Source: Breviolum minutum Mf 1.05b.01 (taxonomy: Eukaryota; Sar; Dinophyceae; Suessiales; Symbiodiniaceae). Taken from it: DNA of 64,000 bases. A program made the translations under genes and the position numbers. The first letter of the stretch is position 1; the number at the start of each line of letters is the position of its first letter. The stretch spans positions 1-64,000 of the forward strand of contig DF240054.1 of assembly GCA_000507305.1 (NCBI GenBank), read 5' to 3'. Positions 33,061 to 44,195 of the stretch are shown in pieces. The notes under the pieces are model-generated. The model ran no database searches, had not been told where the DNA came from, and was given only the letters and a program-made list of their open reading frames with translations.

Positions 33061-33140
33061 CCCAGATGCTCCATGCGTGGTCGATTTACCTACATAAAAA
33101 CACCTGTAGGTAAATGTACCATGCATTCGTTGCATCTGGG
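33061..33140. repeat. family A palindrome
   Basis: cccagatgctccatgcgtgg ... accatgcattcgttgcatct, ends cccagatgc/gcatctggg pair exactly. Confidence 0.8.
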
Positions 33141-33889
33141 AAGGGGAAAACATCTGAAACCAAAGTGTTTCAACTTTCAACGTCCTTGTTGTGCCACAGC
33201 CGATCTGCCAATCTTCCTGACAAAACCCCAAGATCTTGCATTCAAGTAGTGGACATTGGTATCAGTCTTGGTTTGTATGGATTTAAGGTATGATGGCATT
33301 GTTGTCAAACATCTGTTGCTAATATGTAAATGTATTGATGCTAAAAAGAATGTATGAAAGTGATATGAGTAATACAGACAGACATGAACTTTGTTGCTAT
33401 CTATCTGACAAGTTCATAGCAAAACAACACATTTACTTCCATTGGATTCAACATGGATAATGGTAACCCTTCAAGAATTTGTGGTCCAATGCGAAAGGAC
33501 AACTTACAATGTGTGGAGTTTTAATATCACTGACTAGTCCAAAATGGATTACCTAAATCACTCGACCGCAAAGAAAGTCATCCAGTTGTTCATTCAATGA
33601 TAAGGTCCGATATTATCCGATATCTAAATCAAAAAAATCGTGTTTGATCCGATCGAAGTAGTTGTTAAGAATTTCCCGTTCGACTTTCTCCTAAAAAGAA
33701 CTTTTGAATCCACAGGATGATGAGGGATCACCCCCGGTACTTTGGGAATCATCCAAGTCGGTAAGCAGCAAGAAGTTAGCAAGTATGGTGATCGTAAGTC
33801 CCCTAAGGATCGGGTGGTTCCACTTCCAAATGGCTTTTTTCATGGCTTACAATTACGGGGCCCCCATCCTAACCACTGAACTTTAAGTC

Positions 33890-34055
33890 CTGAAGGAGCC
33901 CTTGCCCCTCCAAGTAGCTTAGCTTGCCTTCCCAGGGTGGCCCTTGCCGGCCTTCTTCTTCTCGTCGTCGTTTCAGTCGTTTGGTTAAGACTTTGATGGA
34001 CTGCAGGCGCACGTTGCGTCCGCCACACGCGGCACGCTTCACACAGAGCTTGGCT
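33890..34055 (-). CDS. candidate upstream exon of the BTB gene, Lys/Arg-rich
   Basis: Acceptor CTCGGACCGCCAG; AKLCVKRAACGGRNVRLQSI, then KVLTKRLKRRREEEG..., ending LEGQGLLQ. A GA-type donor (CTTCAG|GACTTA) in phase 0 would join it to EFADIVV of the BTB exon. GC-richer than its surroundings. Membership in the gene is inferred. Confidence 0.4.
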
Positions 34056-34494
34056 CTGGCGGTCCGAGGTGGGAGGAGCCTCGGGTTTTTGGAAATGTCG
34101 CCATTTGTCACAAGACGTGGGAGGTCCCAAAAAGACCATATAAGAAAACATAGAAAAATAGGGAGTTTTAATCAAAGATTCTTTTTTAGTGAGGAATCTT
34201 AATCATCCCCAAATTGGATATTATTTCATATAATACTCTTTGACTTTCAGGAGTAAAAAATAAAGATATCATCTGGGCGCCTTGCTATTGAGAATATGCC
34301 TAAACAAAAGTAACTTACACATGTTTCACAATGAAGCAACGGTTTCAACCTGATCCCTGACCACCTCGAAAGGCATCTGTATCAATTGTCAAAAATAATC
34401 TCTTACATATGTATGTGCGTGTGGAATTCAACCTGATACTGGCTCCATCTATCTATCGCTCTTTATATTCTGGTTTGCCAAGAAAGACCGTTAC

Positions 34495-34540
34495 GTTCCC
34501 AGAGAGTCCTTGCGTCGGAAGAACAAATACAAAAGAACTC
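34495..34540 (-). CDS. candidate short exon
   Basis: EFFCICSSDARTLWE between acceptor AGTTTCACACCAG and donor GAAC|GTAACG. The plus strand reads a basic KKDRYVPRESLRRKNKYKR with stop. Confidence 0.4.
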
Positions 34541-34737
34541 CTGGTGTGAAACTGTGACTTCTTGAACTTTCAATAGTGTACTCCCCCACCCCTCTGAAAA
34601 TTCACATGTCCACGGGGACATGATAGTTTCCAGGGGGGTAAATATTTCAAAACAAAGTACATAATTATTTGTCAAAATATACACCTAAACAACCTGGTAT
34701 GCTATACTGTATCTACAAATCTATATCTGTCTAAAAG

Positions 34738-34795
34738 CTAACTTAGATAGACAGAAAGATAGATAGATGGATGGACAGATAGATAAATAGATAAT
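34738..34795. repeat. GATA-type microsatellite
   Basis: Imperfect (GATA)n/(GACA)n run. Confidence 0.7.
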
Positions 34796-35292
34796 TCGGC
34801 GTATCCCTGTGCCACAAACAGTCAAAAGTGGAAACAACAAAAAAACACTGACAATGTGTTTGCAATATCATGAGCTTCTACTGGCGTTGCTTTTTTAATG
34901 GTTTTCCTACAACTGTAAAAATACCATACATGAATGGCATGAGCATTGTCATGTTCAACTTTTGTGAGAGGAACGCCGTATTTCAGACTCCCTAAAGCTA
35001 AATGGCAGGTTTTGTTCCTGAAAATGGGCCCGTTATCCGTTATCCCCCCACAGAAAACAAAAACATCGTGTCAACCATTGATTTTCAGGAGCTATACTGT
35101 CAGTGGCAGGGGCGAGCATCATAAAACTACCACAAAACCTACCCAATTCAAAGAAAGAACTTTGCCTCTTTGACAGTAGTAGGCCCCTACTAATTACAAA
35201 TGGAGTTATATGACCCTTTTTCCTGGATAACTGGGGTGAAATAACTTATAACCTTACCCTACTGATTTGGGGCCATATTTAAACTCCATGTA

Positions 35293-35390
35293 CAACGATG
35301 GAATAGGAAACGCCCATCATCCACTCCGGACCAAGGAACTCCCGGGCCGGTAGAATGATGGCTTCTCCCGGAAAGGTCAACGACCAAAAC
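35293..35390 (-). CDS. candidate exon, frame unclear
   Basis: After acceptor GGGGAAATCTCCAG both VLVVDLSGRSHHSTGPGVPW and FWSLTFPGEAIILPAREFLG are open. Right edge tentative. Confidence 0.35.
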
Positions 35391-35948
35391 CTGGAGATTT
35401 CCCCAGTCGGGTTTTGAAAACCAAAAAAAATGATTGCTAGATGGTTAGATATCCATGGGTTCAAGTCTAGTCTATATATATTATTTAGGCGATACTATTA
35501 GATGAAATATATACACATAAATACGATGTATCTGCTTAAGTATACATATATATATATATATACATATATACCTGGACCTTCCAAAGGGTGCCAAATCGTT
35601 CCTAAAGCTTGTCATTTGCACCCGTTGGAAGGTGCTAAGTATGAAAATATAGACATTTTTTTTGCGAATCACAATTGAAATTGAAACCTTTTAGGCTAAA
35701 TTTAAATCATCCAAAGCGTGAAATGCGAAAGCGAAAACAAAAAACAAATGGATCCTCTTAGTGACAACAACACATGTTTAACAGCAATTGTGCTGTAAAA
35801 CAATAAGGGAAAGGAAAATATGTAAATGACAACATATGTTGACCGCTCTGCATGAGAAACAGTTTTGGAAAAGAATCAGTGGTATATCTTACCCAGTCGA
35901 TTCTACGTCAAACATGCAATGCTAAAATATGCTGGAACTTGTAAGCAG

Positions 35949-36044
35949 CAAGGAAAAAGAACAAGAACAAGCACAAGAACAAGGACAAGGACAAGAACAA
36001 GAACAAGAACAAGGACAACAAGAACAAGGACAACAAGAACAAGG

Positions 36045-36096
<52 letters not shown>

Positions 36097-36161
36097 CGAC
36101 AACGACAACAACAACAACCACAGCAACCACAGCAACCACAGCGACCACAACAACCACAACG

Positions 36162-36225
<64 letters not shown>

Positions 36226-36226
36226 C
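35949..36226. repeat. (CAA)n/(CAAGGA)n microsatellite, poly-Gln in one frame
   Basis: About 280 bp of CAA with GGACAA, CGACAA and CCACAG interruptions. All three plus frames and the minus frames stay open. The Gln/Glu frame continues into PEPESQPRSQQNFSQQFAYF and reaches a perfect GTAAGT donor near 36321, so a poly-Gln exon is possible but unproven. Confidence 0.85.
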
Positions 36227-36708
36227 CAGAACCAGAATCACAACCACGCTCACAGCAAAACTTTTCCCAACAGTTTGCATACTTTTTGTTCCTTGGGGGT
36301 TGGATTCACCCGGGATGTTCGAGTAAGTTGGGTGTAAAATGGCTGAGGAACCTCAATCTATCCTGAACAAATGGTGTTCATATCCCACTTGACATGACCA
36401 ACCCTTTGGATGCATCTATATATCTTGACATGCTTCTCCAGCATGACGCTACCAGTATGACATTACAAGTTTTGGGGCTTTTTGGGGATCCTGAACTGAA
36501 CTCCTGAACCCTTTCCACTGACCTCCTGGGAGGGATTACCCTTGGAGGCTAGTCTCTCATCCAATGAGGATGGTAATGGATCCTAAATAATATGCGTTTT
36601 GGATGTGAAAACGGACACCCCCTTTTTCATACTCTGACAAATCATTTTGGATCCCAAGGGAATTCATGTAATAAACATGAAAATTAAAATGTAGTACTTA
36701 AGAAATAT

Positions 36709-36823
36709 ACACTCTACACTTCTGAAGTTTAACATGGCCAATGAAAAGTTACCTTCCCAAAAGGAAAGGATGGTCTTCCAACCAGCATGTTCTCCGGGCC
36801 TATGGTAAACTTCGGGGGAGTAA
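36709..36823. repeat. family C element, variant
   Basis: acactctacacttctgaagt ... gtaaacttcgggggagt; core ccttcccaaaaggaaagga shared with the copy at 25607. Confidence 0.7.
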
Positions 36824-36949
36824 TATTCTGTTTAACTTTAATGAGTTACATGACAAAAACTTCTCCAAATTTACAAGGGGCTAAGGGTATACGGAGACCA
36901 CCAAAGATTAGCCAAGTATTTGCAAATAGACATCTAACCTTCATCCCTC

Positions 36950-37059
36950 CCCTAAACATCCAAGTACCTGCTGAGAAGGCGTTTTAGGTAGGTTTTGGGG
37001 GCCCAAATATATCAAATATTTTCTCAGGAGGTGTTTGGATGTCTAGGGTTACTGAAAAT
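36950..37059. repeat. family G element
   Basis: cccctaaacatccaagtacc ... ggtgtttggatgtctagggt. Confidence 0.6.
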
Positions 37060-37155
37060 CTAATAATCCCGGTAGTGACTGGCATCCTGGGCAGGGGGAC
37101 ATCTAAGAATCTACCATATCTAACCTTCATCCCCCCATTGACCTATTTGACCTAC

Positions 37156-37262
37156 TAGATGGTTAGTAAATGGGTTGTAACCTACTTATCCATGGGATAT
37201 ATTGGGGTTAAGTCCCCTTTACTAACCATTGATCCTAACTTCCAACGGGAGATCCAAGTAGG
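37156..37262. repeat. family E element, worn ends
   Basis: gatggttagtaaatggg ... ctaacttccaacgggagatc. Confidence 0.55.
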
Positions 37263-37315
37263 GCACATTGACCTTCATCCATGCAACTGGATGGATTCGA
37301 AAATCGGAATTTCAC

Positions 37316-37373
37316 CGAAGGGTTCACCCTCTTCGGCGGTGAAGAGCTGCACGTGCTCCGGAGTGAAACTATC
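37316..37373 (-). CDS. candidate short exon
   Basis: DSFTPEHVQLFTAEEGEPF after acceptor GACCGTCCAAG, donor TTCG|GTGAAA. Plus strand reads TEGFTLFGGEELHVLRSE, equally protein-like. Confidence 0.35.
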
Positions 37374-37470
37374 CTTGGACGGTCACGGTCCGGTGGTGAC
37401 GGTCGATCTCCTTATGGCTAGTGAACCTACCCCCCGCCTAAGGAACCCCCACCAGAAATAAGGGCTTCAT

Positions 37471-37606
37471 ACTGTTGATGGTCCAGAAATCCCCAAAACA
37501 ACTACCTGGGGATGTATCCCAAACCCTGTAAAATAATCTGGGATTTCTCAACTACCCACCTCAACTGGTATCAACTGCTAAACACCAGCAGTATCTGAAC
37601 CATCAA
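37471..37606. repeat. family H element
   Basis: actgttgatggtccagaaat ... gtatctgaaccatcaacagc. Confidence 0.75.
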
Positions 37607-37895
37607 CAGCCTCATCATTAAAGGGATTCCTGAGTAAGGCCCTTTTGGTGACATCACTGCACCTTGGTGTCGATTTTCCTAGGGATTTTCCTAGGATACC
37701 CTAGGACACCATTTGGGTAGTTTTTGGTGGAAAATACAAGGTGAAGATATCATACATGGAGCAATATATGGGATAGGATCACAGTTATGGTATCTGTTTA
37801 CCTACATTTAGTTGATTTGTAAGGTATATTTACCTATCCTCGAGGTGAGGGTTGACCAGTCATGGGGTTGATCACTATACTTGTGCTGAGTCCAC

Positions 37896-38032
37896 CTTGT
37901 GCTGCCATTTGACACCAAGTTTCCACGCGGCAGTGAGGTGTCAACGACAAGGTCACTTGCAGCTGTGCCAGGGCTTTTCCCACAGGCGCACCAATCTCAA
38001 GCCATGCGGTGCCGGAATAGGCTTCATCAGAC
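37896..38032 (-). CDS. candidate exon
   Basis: 137 bp, acceptor TTTTTAGTGCCCTAAG, donor CAAG|GTGGAC, phase 2 to 1. SDEAYSGTAWLEIGAPVGKA then LAQLQVTLSLTPHCRVETWC. Beta-strand-like alternation; family not recognised. Confidence 0.5.
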
Positions 38033-38063
38033 CTTAGGGCACTAAAAACATGTTCATCAAACA

Positions 38064-38180
38064 TATACCCTCCAGGAAACTAAGATATAACATATCCATA
38101 CCATATCGCACCTTTAGAAAAGGAAAATATCATCTTCAAACGTGTTTAGGGATGGGGATATGATCGTTTCGTGGAGTGTA
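38064..38180. repeat. family C element, diverged
   Basis: ataccctccaggaaactaag ... gatcgtttcgtggagtgt. Confidence 0.5.
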
Positions 38181-38282
38181 ATAGATACAACCCTGGAAAG
38201 TGAACGGCTGGAACCTAAAAATGGAGGTTCGGAAGATGATGTTCCTTTTGAATTGGATGCTTTTTAGGTTTGATGTTAATGG

Positions 38283-38398
38283 ATGCACCCCGAGAACGAC
38301 CGAATGTCCCCTAAAAAGCGAATGGCCAATAAGAAATACATGTTCGAAGTTGGAACCACTGATTTTCGGGGGACAGGTTAGTTTTCCGGAGAGTAGTG
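38283..38398. repeat. family C element, diverged
   Basis: gcaccccgagaacgaccg ... caggttagttttccggagag. Confidence 0.5.
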
Positions 38399-38940
38399 GC
38401 ATTGCCACCTATCTGAGATTATCGCATTCTTGCAATACTGACAAAAGGCGGGTGACTTCCATGCGCTTATATCTTTATAGCAGTGGTACCCTCCAAACCA
38501 ACACCAGGTTGAACAATCTTGGGTCACCTCTTTCATGTAAAAGCTTATCAAATGGATCTTAAGGCGAAATGTAGGGATCCAATCATCGAATCAAATGCTA
38601 ATGAAGATGGTCCAAGAAATGGCGCAGAAATTTACTGCTTGGAGGATCATCGTCCATGACTTGTAGGTGGTTGGGATGGGTCCCCATTTATAAGCCATTT
38701 AGATAGGCCATTTGGAAGGGGAACCACCCAATCCTTAGGGGATAAAAACTAACCATAGCTGCAAAATACTTACTACCTGGGATGATCCTGCAAGTCGGGG
38801 AGGTGTGTTCTTTAGGGATCTGAAATGATCTGATTTGAAACAACTGTACTCTACTACCTGCTAAAAGCCGATGAGCCTCAAACGAGTGGAGCAAACATAT
38901 TCAGCTATATATCAAGATTTTGAAAGAAAGTCCACCCTAA

Positions 38941-39024
38941 GGATCCATGTATGGTATATCTACCTATATTTGGTTAGTCTTTATGGTAAATGTAGGTAAA
39001 TATATCATACATGGATGGTATGGG
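38941..39024. repeat. family A palindrome
   Basis: ggatccatgtatggtatatc ... aatatatcatacatggatgg. Confidence 0.8.
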
Positions 39025-39262
39025 ATTGAAATGAGTCCAGCAAATCGATCCTGCAAATTCAATAGCAAAATCATGCAAAATCTTATCAACAATTGTGTCC
39101 AGCAACTCCACCATGAGATTTTGCTATTTCAACATTTCCTCAAAGAGTCGATCAATTTACAAGGCGCAGTTTTGCTCCTTTTTGCCTTCCCACCAGCCAC
39201 AAACTGATCCACAAATGGCACCCCAAAAGGAAAAATCTGACCAAAGTCCTTCTGAAAGACCT

Positions 39263-39385
39263 ACACTCCCTAAAACATCTAAAACTGAAATAAAGCCCCT
39301 AAATTAAAAATAGGCCGAAACCCAAAAGGAAAGGATTGTTTCCTAACCACAAAGTTGCCGGGGGCTATGTTAGTTTTAGGAAGGA
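39263..39385. repeat. family C element
   Basis: tacactccctaaaacatcta ... gctatgttagttttaggaag. Confidence 0.6.
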
Positions 39386-39408
39386 TCCCATTTTTTAAAC
39401 CAATTTTT

Positions 39409-39514
39409 TCAAGCCAACAGTAACAGAGCTAAGGTGCTGCCAACAATTAGGCACAGTGATTGGAGCAGAGGGATATCTGTGATGCCCTTTTCCTTTCCCA
39501 CCATGACGCGCAAC
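39409..39514 (-). CDS. candidate last exon with hydrophobic C-terminal tail
   Basis: Acceptor TTTGGGATGGCAG, phase 2. LRVMVGKEKGITDIPLLQSL then CLIVGSTLALLLLA and TGA. The tail would suit a C-terminal membrane anchor. The frame stays open upstream for about 20 codons. Confidence 0.5.
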
Positions 39515-39780
39515 CTGCCATCCCAAATGCCAGGGAGTTGAAAGGCGTTAGAAAAGGTGACATGATGGGATGGTGGTGTTGTGGGAAATGAGTTTGATTA
39601 GATGGAGTGCTGCACTCGCATCAATCCAAATGCATTGTGAAATCAAATAGTTATATATTTAAATAGACTGCAGGTGTTTAGAGGCTGTTGTCCACAAAAC
39701 AAGAAGTCAGATGTAAACCTATGCTGACGAAGCACAAATAATATATGTATGAAATTGCAAAAATGGATTTCTGATGAGAC

Positions 39781-39890
39781 GGATACACCCCTGAAGTTTA
39801 ACATGTTGTCCCTGAAACGGGACGGTTGGACAATCATCCTTTCCTTTTGGGGTGGCAAATGTTCAGGGCCTATTTTTCTCTCATAAACAC
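39781..39890. repeat. family C element, right end missing
   Basis: atacacccctgaagtttaac left end and cctttccttttggg core. Confidence 0.5.
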
Positions 39891-40106
39891 CTCCAAGGGG
39901 CAGGCAGCTGGGTTGATAAGGCACTGGCTCATCCATGTATTTCAAAAAAATCATGATCCACATCAATTCAATCATCTCTTCAAGATGTCCAACAACAAAA
40001 AAAACACGAAAACACTACCGAATTTTATGGCAAGAACAGAAACAACAAAACACACTTCACAGAGCATTAAAAATAAACACATTTCATCCCCCAAAGGAAT
40101 GTAACC

Positions 40107-40108
<2 letters not shown>

Positions 40109-40139
<31 letters not shown>

Positions 40140-40141
40140 GC

Positions 40142-40188
<47 letters not shown>

Positions 40189-40196
40189 CCAACAAC
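40109..40196. repeat. (CAA)n microsatellite abutting the gap
   Basis: About 28 CAA units with one CAG, running into the Ns. Confidence 0.9.
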
Positions 40197-40404
40197 NNNN
40201 NNNNNNNNNNNNNNNNNNNNNNNNNNNNNNNNNNNNNNNNNNNNNNNNNNNNNNNNNNNNNNNNNNNNNNNNNNNNNNNNNNNNNNNNNNNNNNNNNNNN
40301 NNNNNNNNNNNNNNNNNNNNNNNNNNNNNNNNNNNNNNNNNNNNNNNNNNNNNNNNNNNNNNNNNNNNNNNNNNNNNNNNNNNNNNNNNNNNNNNNNNNN
40401 NNNN
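40197..40404. other. assembly gap (208 N)
   Basis: Run of N between a CAA array and a CCAACAA array; true length unknown. Confidence 1.
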
Positions 40405-40463
40405 CCAACAACCAACAACCAACAACCAACAACCAACAACCAACAACCAACAACCAACAACCA
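40405..40463. repeat. 7-bp tandem repeat (CCAACAA)n
   Basis: Eight units directly after the gap; the TTGTTGG complement gives the WLLVVGC frame on the minus strand. Confidence 0.9.
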
Positions 40464-40501
40464 GGGCCCCTTCTCCACCCATTGGCATTCAGAAGTTCCA
40501 C

Positions 40502-40535
40502 CTGCGTTCGCACATCACGTTGGCGCTCTTTGGGC
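40502..40535 (-). CDS. candidate micro-exon
   Basis: PKERQRDVRTQ, acceptor GTTGGCCTCTAG, donor CAG|GTGGAA. Very short; the frame stays open to VELLNANGWRRG. Confidence 0.35.
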
Positions 40536-40610
40536 CTAGAGGCCAACACCGACGGTCTCAACAACTCCTTGGGACAACGAGGGCAACGACGGTGTCACCG
40601 TGGGAGGCTG

Positions 40611-40720
40611 GTGGTGGGCCCATGACTCCACCTATCGGGGTGAGATAACCCCAGCGAAAACCCATATGGAGAAGGCCATTTATAGGGGTGAAATAACTCC
40701 ATTAATAACTGGATCCGGGG
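40611..40720. repeat. family D element
   Basis: ggtgggcccatgactccacc ... aactggatccgggggcct. Confidence 0.55.
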
Positions 40721-41406
40721 GCCTCAAGTTTTGAAGGAACAAGGACCCAAGGAAACAAACCCAACAAAAGGTTGCAACGTAGAATTCAGGAGTTGAGACT
40801 TGGCCTTTTATACACATGTTTTTCTGACTTATATAATTTGATGTTATATGTTCAATCATGTGGGCAAATGACTGCCCAAAAGAAGTAAATCCTAATTCAC
40901 CCGAATTGAGGTCATTTTTGAAGGGATTCCCTTCCTAAACCACCGTCTGAGTCTGAAGTCTATGAAGTTCATAGTTTGCCCAGAAGTGGACTTGAGGAAG
41001 CCTTCGCTGTGTGAAACTTTTTTTCTAGTTTTGAAATCTATGTGTTGGAAAATAAGTAATATATTACATATAGAAGAGAGGAAGCAAATGTAGAAAATTG
41101 TAGAAAAAAGTCTTGTTTTCAAGATTAATTAATGTTACCCCTGGGTTCGTGAGTCTATGAGGAGACTACATTTGCTCTCACAATCATGAACTTCTGTTAA
41201 GAAGTCCAAGAGAAGTGGTAGACTACCAAAAAGCTACCATGGAAACTGAACATGGGATGCTTAGAAGAGATGCTTATTACAGAAACCGTCATTTTGAGCT
41301 CCCATTTTACGGTTTTCGAAAATGCATAATGCCAAGTCCAAAAATTCAGCGGCAAAACTTCGGGAGGATCCCGGTTTTTTTTTGGCAAAGACGAGGGGGT
41401 CATGTA

Positions 41407-41490
41407 GCTGGTTGGTGGTTTCAACACATCTAAGAAATACTAGTCAAATAGGAGAGAAAATATCTAGACATATTTGAAGCCACCACCTAG
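41407..41490. repeat. family B element, shortened middle
   Basis: gctggttggtggtttcaaca ... atttgaagccaccacctag. Confidence 0.75.
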
Positions 41491-41550
41491 CTAGCAACAG
41501 GTTCATGTTGGACAGTTTCGGGAAAGCTGGGGAAATGTGGGGAACACTAC

Positions 41551-41618
41551 TGCTGGTGCCAAGCCCAGAACTCCAAGGAGGGATTTTGAAGCCGTTTTGG
41601 AAGGTAACGTCATGTCTT
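41551..41618 (-). CDS. candidate exon
   Basis: DMTLPSKTASKSLLGVLGLA then PA, acceptor ACGTTTCGTCAG, donor GCA|GTAGTG. Phase 1 start agrees with the exon at 42012. Plus strand FEAVLEGNVMSSDETWGAVA is a rival. Confidence 0.4.
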
Positions 41619-41895
41619 CTGACGAAACGTGGGGTGCGGTGGCCAGTCATTTATCGATGTGGCGCACTAAACTTCATGGCGCCATGTCTTTGTCGATTGT
41701 TTCTTTTCGGAATCCTTTTTCCATCTTCGGGAACCCCCAAACATTCTTAACAAGTACCCTGCTGCGAACTAATATATCCCCTCCCAAGGCATTTTTGAAC
41801 ATTATTTTCTTCAAACCCTCAGGTGGGATATGGATTCGTTCCCTGGAGGGTAAGCAAGCAAAGCAGCAAAAAACCAACCATCATCATCCATTGGC

Positions 41896-41986
41896 CAAAT
41901 TATAATATTTCACCAACCTTGGTTTCCCTGAAATAAGCGGATTTCCCTTAACTACACCACAGTTTGGTGTGAGGTCGCTATAATTT
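41896..41986. repeat. family I element
   Basis: atttcaccaaccttggtttc ... ggtgtgaggtcgctataatt. Confidence 0.7.
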
Positions 41987-42011
41987 CACGCGGAATCACA
42001 TGAAGCTTTAC

Positions 42012-42079
42012 CTGGCCAAGGAACTGCATCTCCTGAAGAGACAGTGATAGTGGCCTCGTCTGTGGAGTCCTGCATGGTC
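42012..42079 (-). CDS. candidate exon
   Basis: TMQDSTDEATITVSSGDAVP then WP, acceptor TTTTTGGCCACCAAG, donor CCAG|GTAAAG (consensus-like). Phase 2 to 1. Confidence 0.5.
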
Positions 42080-42338
42080 CTTGGTGGCCAAAAAGCCCAA
42101 CTGCTTGGGGATTTCTTTCCTTTCCTTGGCCCAAAAAACACGTTTATCCGATATCTTATTTTGGTGCTTGAAGCACCCATTTGCAAAAAACATGCGTCAA
42201 ATCGGATCATTGAAATACACCTGGAAATATTGCATCAAGAAAATGATTGGTTTGAGGACGGTTTTTGTAAAACCTTGTAGGCTATCGGATTCTTCGATGG
42301 GCGGTTGATCGGCATGTACCGCAAGCAAGTATATAACG

Positions 42339-42434
42339 AGTTGGTGGTTTCAACCCATTTGAAAAATATCAGTCAAATTGGAAATCTTCCCCAGGTAGGG
42401 GTGAAAATAAGAATATTCGAAAGCACCACATAGA
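42339..42434. repeat. family B element
   Basis: cgagttggtggtttcaaccc ... attcgaaagcaccacatag. Confidence 0.75.
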
Positions 42435-42589
42435 TGATCAAACACACCATGTAACAAAAAACAACATCATCTATCAAAGTAATGAATTTATGCACATCTC
42501 TCTCTCCCTCTGAAGCGACAGGGAGAATATGGGTGATTCATGATGTTCTTTTCCAGCTAGGGTTCAGTTCTGTCAGAAAGAAACTGCCC

Positions 42590-42681
42590 TCCCCAAATGC
42601 CTGTAGCCCAAGAAACGTGATGGAACGGGTCCTTGATGAGTCCACACCCGTTTTTGACACTCCTCTCAGTCCACCCGGTCA
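42590..42681 (+). CDS. possible plus-strand coding segment
   Basis: NACSPRNVMERVLDESTPVF then DTPLSPPGQ, ending at a CAG|GTGGTA donor. Against the prevailing direction; the minus strand has no convincing frame. Confidence 0.3.
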
Positions 42682-43001
42682 GGTGGTAGACTCAACTTTT
42701 GGTACTTGCGAAAACCCAAACTTGTCAACCAACAACATCAAAGAAAACCTGACAATTCTTGCGCCTTTTTGGGATGGTTAAGTCTGCGACCCTTTCAAAG
42801 GTTGTTGGTGACCTCCAACGATCGGGGATCAAAAGGTCACTTTGAACAACCTGGAACTTTTGTTTTAACATGAAATCAATCACAGCACTTCACAAACCAT
42901 GAACCGCCATGACAAACCTAAATTGTCATGAAATTTGACAGGACATTTCAGGGAAAAAACAACTCCCTACCTATACTAGACACTAGTAATTACTAGTACA
43001 C

Positions 43002-43048
43002 CTCCCCTTCTCCTTTCTTTAAATGCTTTTGTAGCTTCCAAAAACACC
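43002..43048 (-). CDS. candidate short exon
   Basis: Strong pyrimidine tract and CCCCAG acceptor, donor GGAG|GTGTAC. VFLEATKAFKERRRG or CFWKLQKHLKKGEGE; frame open twice. Confidence 0.4.
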
Positions 43049-43498
43049 CTGGGGACCAAAGAAACAAAAACCCGTCCAACATTACTCGTCAAAAAACGCA
43101 ACTGTTCAAGGTCTCGGGCTCCTCGGTGACTGTCCATGGGATCACGTGATCCCAGGGAGTGACGACCCGCACTTGAGCCCAAGGTTAGCGTCGGTTGACG
43201 GGCGTTGGTAGGGTCGGTTGGTATAGGATGTCAAGGATCTGAAGGTCTTGGTCACATGGTGATTATGGCAAGACTGATGCTCTCCAAGTTTACTGGCTGG
43301 AAAAAAAAACAGATGGTGGAAACTCCAAAGCCGGAATCTCCTATTCCAGGATGTTTGTTTTTGACGTGAACCATGTTAAATTTTGGGAGGTATGCCAGGT
43401 GCATGTCAGGTACACCTCTTCATGCTCGTCCAAAACACTTTTTTGCTAGAAAACAAGGCAAACTTGGAATTTCAGAGGAACTAAAAACCATTAAAAAC

Positions 43499-43556
43499 CT
43501 AACGACGCCGAACGAGAATGTTACAGCATCCTTGATTTGAAGACACCTCAGACATC
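43499..43556 (-). CDS. candidate short exon
   Basis: Acceptor CCGCTCTGCCTGCAG, donor TTAG|GTTTTT. CLRCLQIKDAVTFSFGVV reads best. Confidence 0.45.
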
Positions 43557-43795
43557 CTGCAGGCAGAGCGGACCTCTAACAAATGCATAATTATATAATT
43601 ATTTGGTAACATATTCATGTTAAGGTTCTTGGTAGACTGTATACATTTAATAAGTCACATTTAACCATGATACCCTTCAAAAAAATGATGAGCCCCACCA
43701 AAGAAACTGCAACCAGCATTACAATCAGGCAATACTTCCGTTGTTTTTTCGGGGACAAGATTTCTTTGGCTTGATTCATATAAGGATTCACCCAC

Positions 43796-43846
43796 CGGAT
43801 TTCTCCCCGCGTGTGGGGCACTTGCCCGACATGGACTTCCTTAAAC
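43796..43846 (-). CDS. candidate short exon
   Basis: Acceptor preceded by eleven T (TTTGTCAG), donor CCG|GTGGGT; FKEVHVGQVPHTRGEI, phase 2 to 2. Plus strand reads LPDMDFLKPDKKKKRSNQED. Confidence 0.45.
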
Positions 43847-44061
43847 CTGACAAAAAAAAAAAGCGGTCCAACCAGGAGGACTTTGAGAGCAAAAACTCAA
43901 GTTTTGCTGTCAAAATGCATGGTGTTTTTTTCAATCGTATACAAGTATTATGATGCATGCAAATAGGTGTGTAAAAATAAACAATACATATGTCTACACA
44001 TACACACCGTCATAGTGACCAAGTACCACTTCTTGATTAGATCATGATATTGAGAAACTAC

Positions 44062-44160
44062 TGCTGATGGTTCAGAACTCCTGTACCAGTTGATATGGTA
44101 AATACCCTATTGTTTACAGGGTTTGTTTTGGGTGGTGCAGGATTTCTGAACCATCAACAG
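44062..44160. repeat. family H element
   Basis: actgctgatggttcagaact ... gatttctgaaccatcaacag. Confidence 0.8.
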
Positions 44161-44195
44161 TATGGAAACATATCATCCATCCATCCATGGCCCAC

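Noticed and set aside
35865..36366. Poly-Thr, poly-Val, poly-Leu frames over the CAA array
   Set aside because: Products of the trinucleotide repeat; only the Gln frame has a possible exon context and even that is uncertain.
39935..40648. 237-codon ORF across the gap
   Set aside because: It reads through 208 Ns and simple repeats.
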